A program made the position numbers and the translations under genes. A stretch of DNA of 64,000 nucleotides from Alkalibacterium subtropicum (lineage in GTDB: Bacteria > Bacillota > Bacilli > Lactobacillales > Carnobacteriaceae_A), in the NCBI RefSeq assembly GCF_900112455.1, contig NZ_FOLT01000002.1:248001-312000 (forward strand). The letters run 5' to 3'. This document shows, one piece after another, positions 62,010 to 64,000 of the stretch; positions within the stretch are counted from its first letter, which is position 1, and each line of letters begins with the position of its first letter. The notes beneath the pieces were generated by a model. It was not told where the DNA came from. It saw only the letters and a list, made by a program, of their open reading frames with translations, and made no database searches.

Positions 62010-63386
62010 CTAATTGATATAGTTCATCGGATCAACGGTTTCTCCATTCCTATACACTTTGAAATCCAGGTGCACACCCGTAGAATCTCCAGTAGTCCCC
62101 ATGATGCCGAGCTGTTGACCTTGTGACACTCGTTGACCACGCGCAACACTTAGATTAGGCTGCATATGCGAATACACTGATGTATAGCCATCACCGTGGT
62201 CTACCTTGACGTAATAGCCTAGGGCGCCATTATACCCGGCTGTAGTTACAGTACCGGCACGGGCAGCTATGATCGGGCCACTTCCTGCGATATCAACACC
62301 TGTATGGAATCGGCGATCGCCAAAAATCGGATGAGTTCGCCAGCCATAGGGTGACGATATTCTCCCTCTAGCGGGTCTTGTCCATCCATTACTTGTTGGA
62401 GCCACATTCGATGAAGCCTCAGTCGAACTTGCATTATTTGAAGACGTTGCAGCTTGTGGTTTATCGTTGGCTTTGGCGGCGGCAGCTGTTTTTGCCTCTG
62501 CCTTAGCTCTTGCTGCCGCTTCTGCTTTAGCCTTTGCTTCTGCTTCTCTCTGTGCTTTTTCCTGAGCGATACGGATCGCTTCTTGTCTAGCACGTTCTTC
62601 TTCAATGATGCGCTGTTTCTCAGCTTTCATTTCTTCATTTAATGTGCTGGTACGTTCTGCAAGGATCGCCTGTTCATTGATGAATGATTCTCTTTCTTCA
62701 GCATTCATCTCATATTTTTCTGCGATCTGAACGATTTTATCATCTAACTCAACACGCTGGTTGACTAAATTATTTCGGCTGACTTCCAGTTGAGCTTTAA
62801 CTTTTTCCATCTCTTCCTGTTCAGCTTTAACTTGTTTTTCGTTTTCTTCTAAAGCATTCTGGTCAGCGATCTGTTCTCCCATAATATCCTGATTTGCAGT
62901 AACCAGTTTATTGACGACGTTGATGCGTCCAACTAAATCAGATAAGCTTTCCGCTGACATCAACAAGTCAACGATGTCTGAAGCGCTGGCGTTTGTCTGT
63001 ACAGAACGTGCTTGTGATTCCAGTTGTTCATTACGGTTATCGATCTGCTGTTGCAGTTGAACGATTTCTTTCTGCAGACGTTCGATTTCTTCTTTGATGC
63101 GCTGGATTTCATTTTCCTGTTCATTGATTTCCAGAACTAGAGTATCGATATCTGCTTGAAGGGCGGTCACTTCTTTTTCCAGTTGAGCTTTTTCTTTTTC
63201 AAGTGATGCCATTTTTTCTTCACGGCTCTGGACCTCAGTACCTATTTTTTGTGATTCACTTTCCAGTTCCTGCTGCTGAATTTCCAGTTCTTCTAATTTT
63301 TGAGAGGCTTCAACCTCTATCGGCTGCATTAAAGGTCCTGCGAGAATTACTGATGCTATAAATGTTAAAATGTATTTTTTTTTCAC
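62010..63386 (-). CDS. Coiled-coil M23 (LytM) peptidoglycan hydrolase, EnvC/PcsB-like
   Basis: A 458-residue exported protein. It has a signal peptide (1 to about 26), a long coiled coil (about 30-255), an Ala/Lys/Glu-rich linker (about 265-320) and a C-terminal M23 domain (about 345-458) with HTGVDIAG. The second zinc motif, usually HLHF, reads GVHLDFKVY. It probably cuts or controls cutting of cell-wall crosslinks at division. The frame opens at 63434, but AAGGAG precedes the GTG at 63386. Confidence 0.9.
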   Translation of the reverse strand: MKKKYILTFIASVILAGPLMQPIEVEASQKLEELEIQQQELESESQKIGTEVQSREEKMASLEKEKAQLEKEVTALQADIDTLVLEINEQENEIQRIKEEIERLQKEIVQLQQQIDNRNEQLESQARSVQTNASASDIVDLLMSAESLSDLVGRINVVNKLVTANQDIMGEQIADQNALEENEKQVKAEQEEMEKVKAQLEVSRNNLVNQRVELDDKIVQIAEKYEMNAEERESFINEQAILAERTSTLNEEMKAEKQRIIEEERARQEAIRIAQEKAQREAEAKAKAEAAARAKAEAKTAAAAKANDKPQAATSSNNASSTEASSNVAPTSNGWTRPARGRISSPYGWRTHPIFGDRRFHTGVDIAGSGPIIAARAGTVTTAGYNGALGYYVKVDHGDGYTSVYSHMQPNLSVARGQRVSQGQQLGIMGTTGDSTGVHLDFKVYRNGETVDPMNYIN

Positions 63387-63636
63387 GATATGTAGCTCCT
63401 TGTCCTTTGATATCTGTTTAGGTTGATAGTACATTTTTATATTTTCTTTACGGCTAAGTGATTTCTACTTTTTTCTTTGTCAAAAAATAGTATAGCATAA
63501 AAATTACCAAAGTTTTATGCTATTTATATGACAAAATTAACTTATTATTTTAAAATTAATTAATTATTGTAAAAAACACATGTGTGATATATATGCAACA
63601 GTAATACGTAAAAATTTATCAACTGTTCCCAAATAT
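63387..63636. other. Promoter region of the M23 gene, nothing else seen
   Basis: Very AT-rich sequence between the M23 start and the terminator of the next gene. No open frame or repeat is supported. Confidence 0.4.
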
Positions 63637-63674
63637 AAAGAAGCCACTAAGTATTGCTTGTGGCTTCTTTTATA
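63637..63674 (-). terminator. Terminator of the small exported protein gene
   Basis: AAAGAAGCCAC and GTGGCTTCTTT form an 11-bp stem. Confidence 0.85.
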
Positions 63675-63683
63675 ATTTAACCT

Positions 63684-64000
63684 TTAATGCATGCTGTCCA
63701 TACCTTTGAAATTATTACTTTGAGAAGATCCACCTGTTCCATGCATATCCTTGTAATGCTCCCTAAGCTGCTGATTAGTTAACTCAGGATGCACTTCATT
63801 CAAATGCGGCTTCATTTGTCCGAAGTTGATAATCTCGTCTTCCATTAATCTTTCCATATCTTTAAAATCTTCCGCATCCATCACATCTGACATATGGTTA
63901 TAACTGACATTGTTCTCTACACTGACTATTTCTTGGTTTGTCATATCTTCTTTAACAATATCTGAGAAACCCAGTCCACCTGAAAAAGCTAAAGCCCCTG
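63684..64000 (-). CDS. Small exported Met/His-rich protein, 5' end outside window
   Basis: Paralogue of 19859-20200. The frame does not begin at the ATG at 63944 but continues to the window edge as GALAFSGGLGFSDIVKED, matching the export segment of the other copy (GVLAVTGGLGIS). The C-terminus NFGQMKPHLNEVHPELTNQQ and MHGTGGSSQSNNF is closely alike. Start codon and promoter lie outside the window. Function unknown. Confidence 0.6.
   Translation of the reverse strand, partial: GALAFSGGLGFSDIVKEDMTNQEIVSVENNVSYNHMSDVMDAEDFKDMERLMEDEIINFGQMKPHLNEVHPELTNQQLREHYKDMHGTGGSSQSNNFKGMDSMH

Overview
The window is Gram-positive, low-to-moderate GC chromosomal DNA. Strong AGGAGG-type ribosome binding sites, a CopY/cop-box copper circuit, a PTS operon, an rplM-rpsI pair and ECF transport genes point to the order Lactobacillales. 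A Carnobacteriaceae-like host (Alkalibacterium/Marinilactibacillus type) is my inference, not something the sequence proves.

Left part (1-19.8 kb), core-like. A truncated DUF1295 membrane gene, two tandem YwaF-type membrane paralogues, ribosomal genes rplM-rpsI, a GNAT acetyltransferase, a complete TPP-riboswitch-controlled ykoFEDC thiamine/HMP uptake operon, a degenerate array of ~51-bp palindromic units, an MscS channel, and a sugar cluster. The cluster encodes an RpiR regulator, GH38 mannosyl-glycerate-type hydrolase, PTS EIICB, GH4 phospho-alpha-glucosidase and, behind a terminator, glycerate kinase. It is read here as probable uptake and breakdown of glycosyl-glycerate solutes. A CofE-family gene follows.

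Right part (19.8-64 kb), accessory. A patchwork metal-resistance region with insertion sequences (IS21, IS30, IS66, an IS1380 remnant) and many broken genes. It holds cadC-cadD-cadA, merR-merA and copY-copA-copZ-copB. It also holds a multicopper oxidase/SHOCT/DUF302 operon, DUF305, YdhK (DUF1541) copies, three Lgt-family proteins, and a two-component system.

The most striking part is a set of spare housekeeping enzymes inside the copper locus. GAPDH and a class I (metal-free) fructose-bisphosphate aldolase sit behind a promoter-operator almost identical to that of copY. A cysteine-free adenylate kinase, a cysteine-free Lgt and an OsmC protein lie downstream of copB. In the GAPDH the catalytic histidine position is lysine. 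I propose that these are copper-tolerant backups induced when copper poisons the normal enzymes. A decayed second adk-gap pair lies at 57.6-59.3 kb.

A second candidate regulon is visible. Three promoters (near 20.25, 49.16 and 61.87 kb) share the same geometry: a -10 element, exactly 7 nt, then two 11-bp repeats of the TTTATGGA type. This fits control by an OmpR-type regulator such as the one encoded at 56862-57560. They drive small Met/His-rich exported proteins and the multicopper oxidase operon. No rRNA, tRNA, CRISPR, prophage or conjugation genes were recognised.
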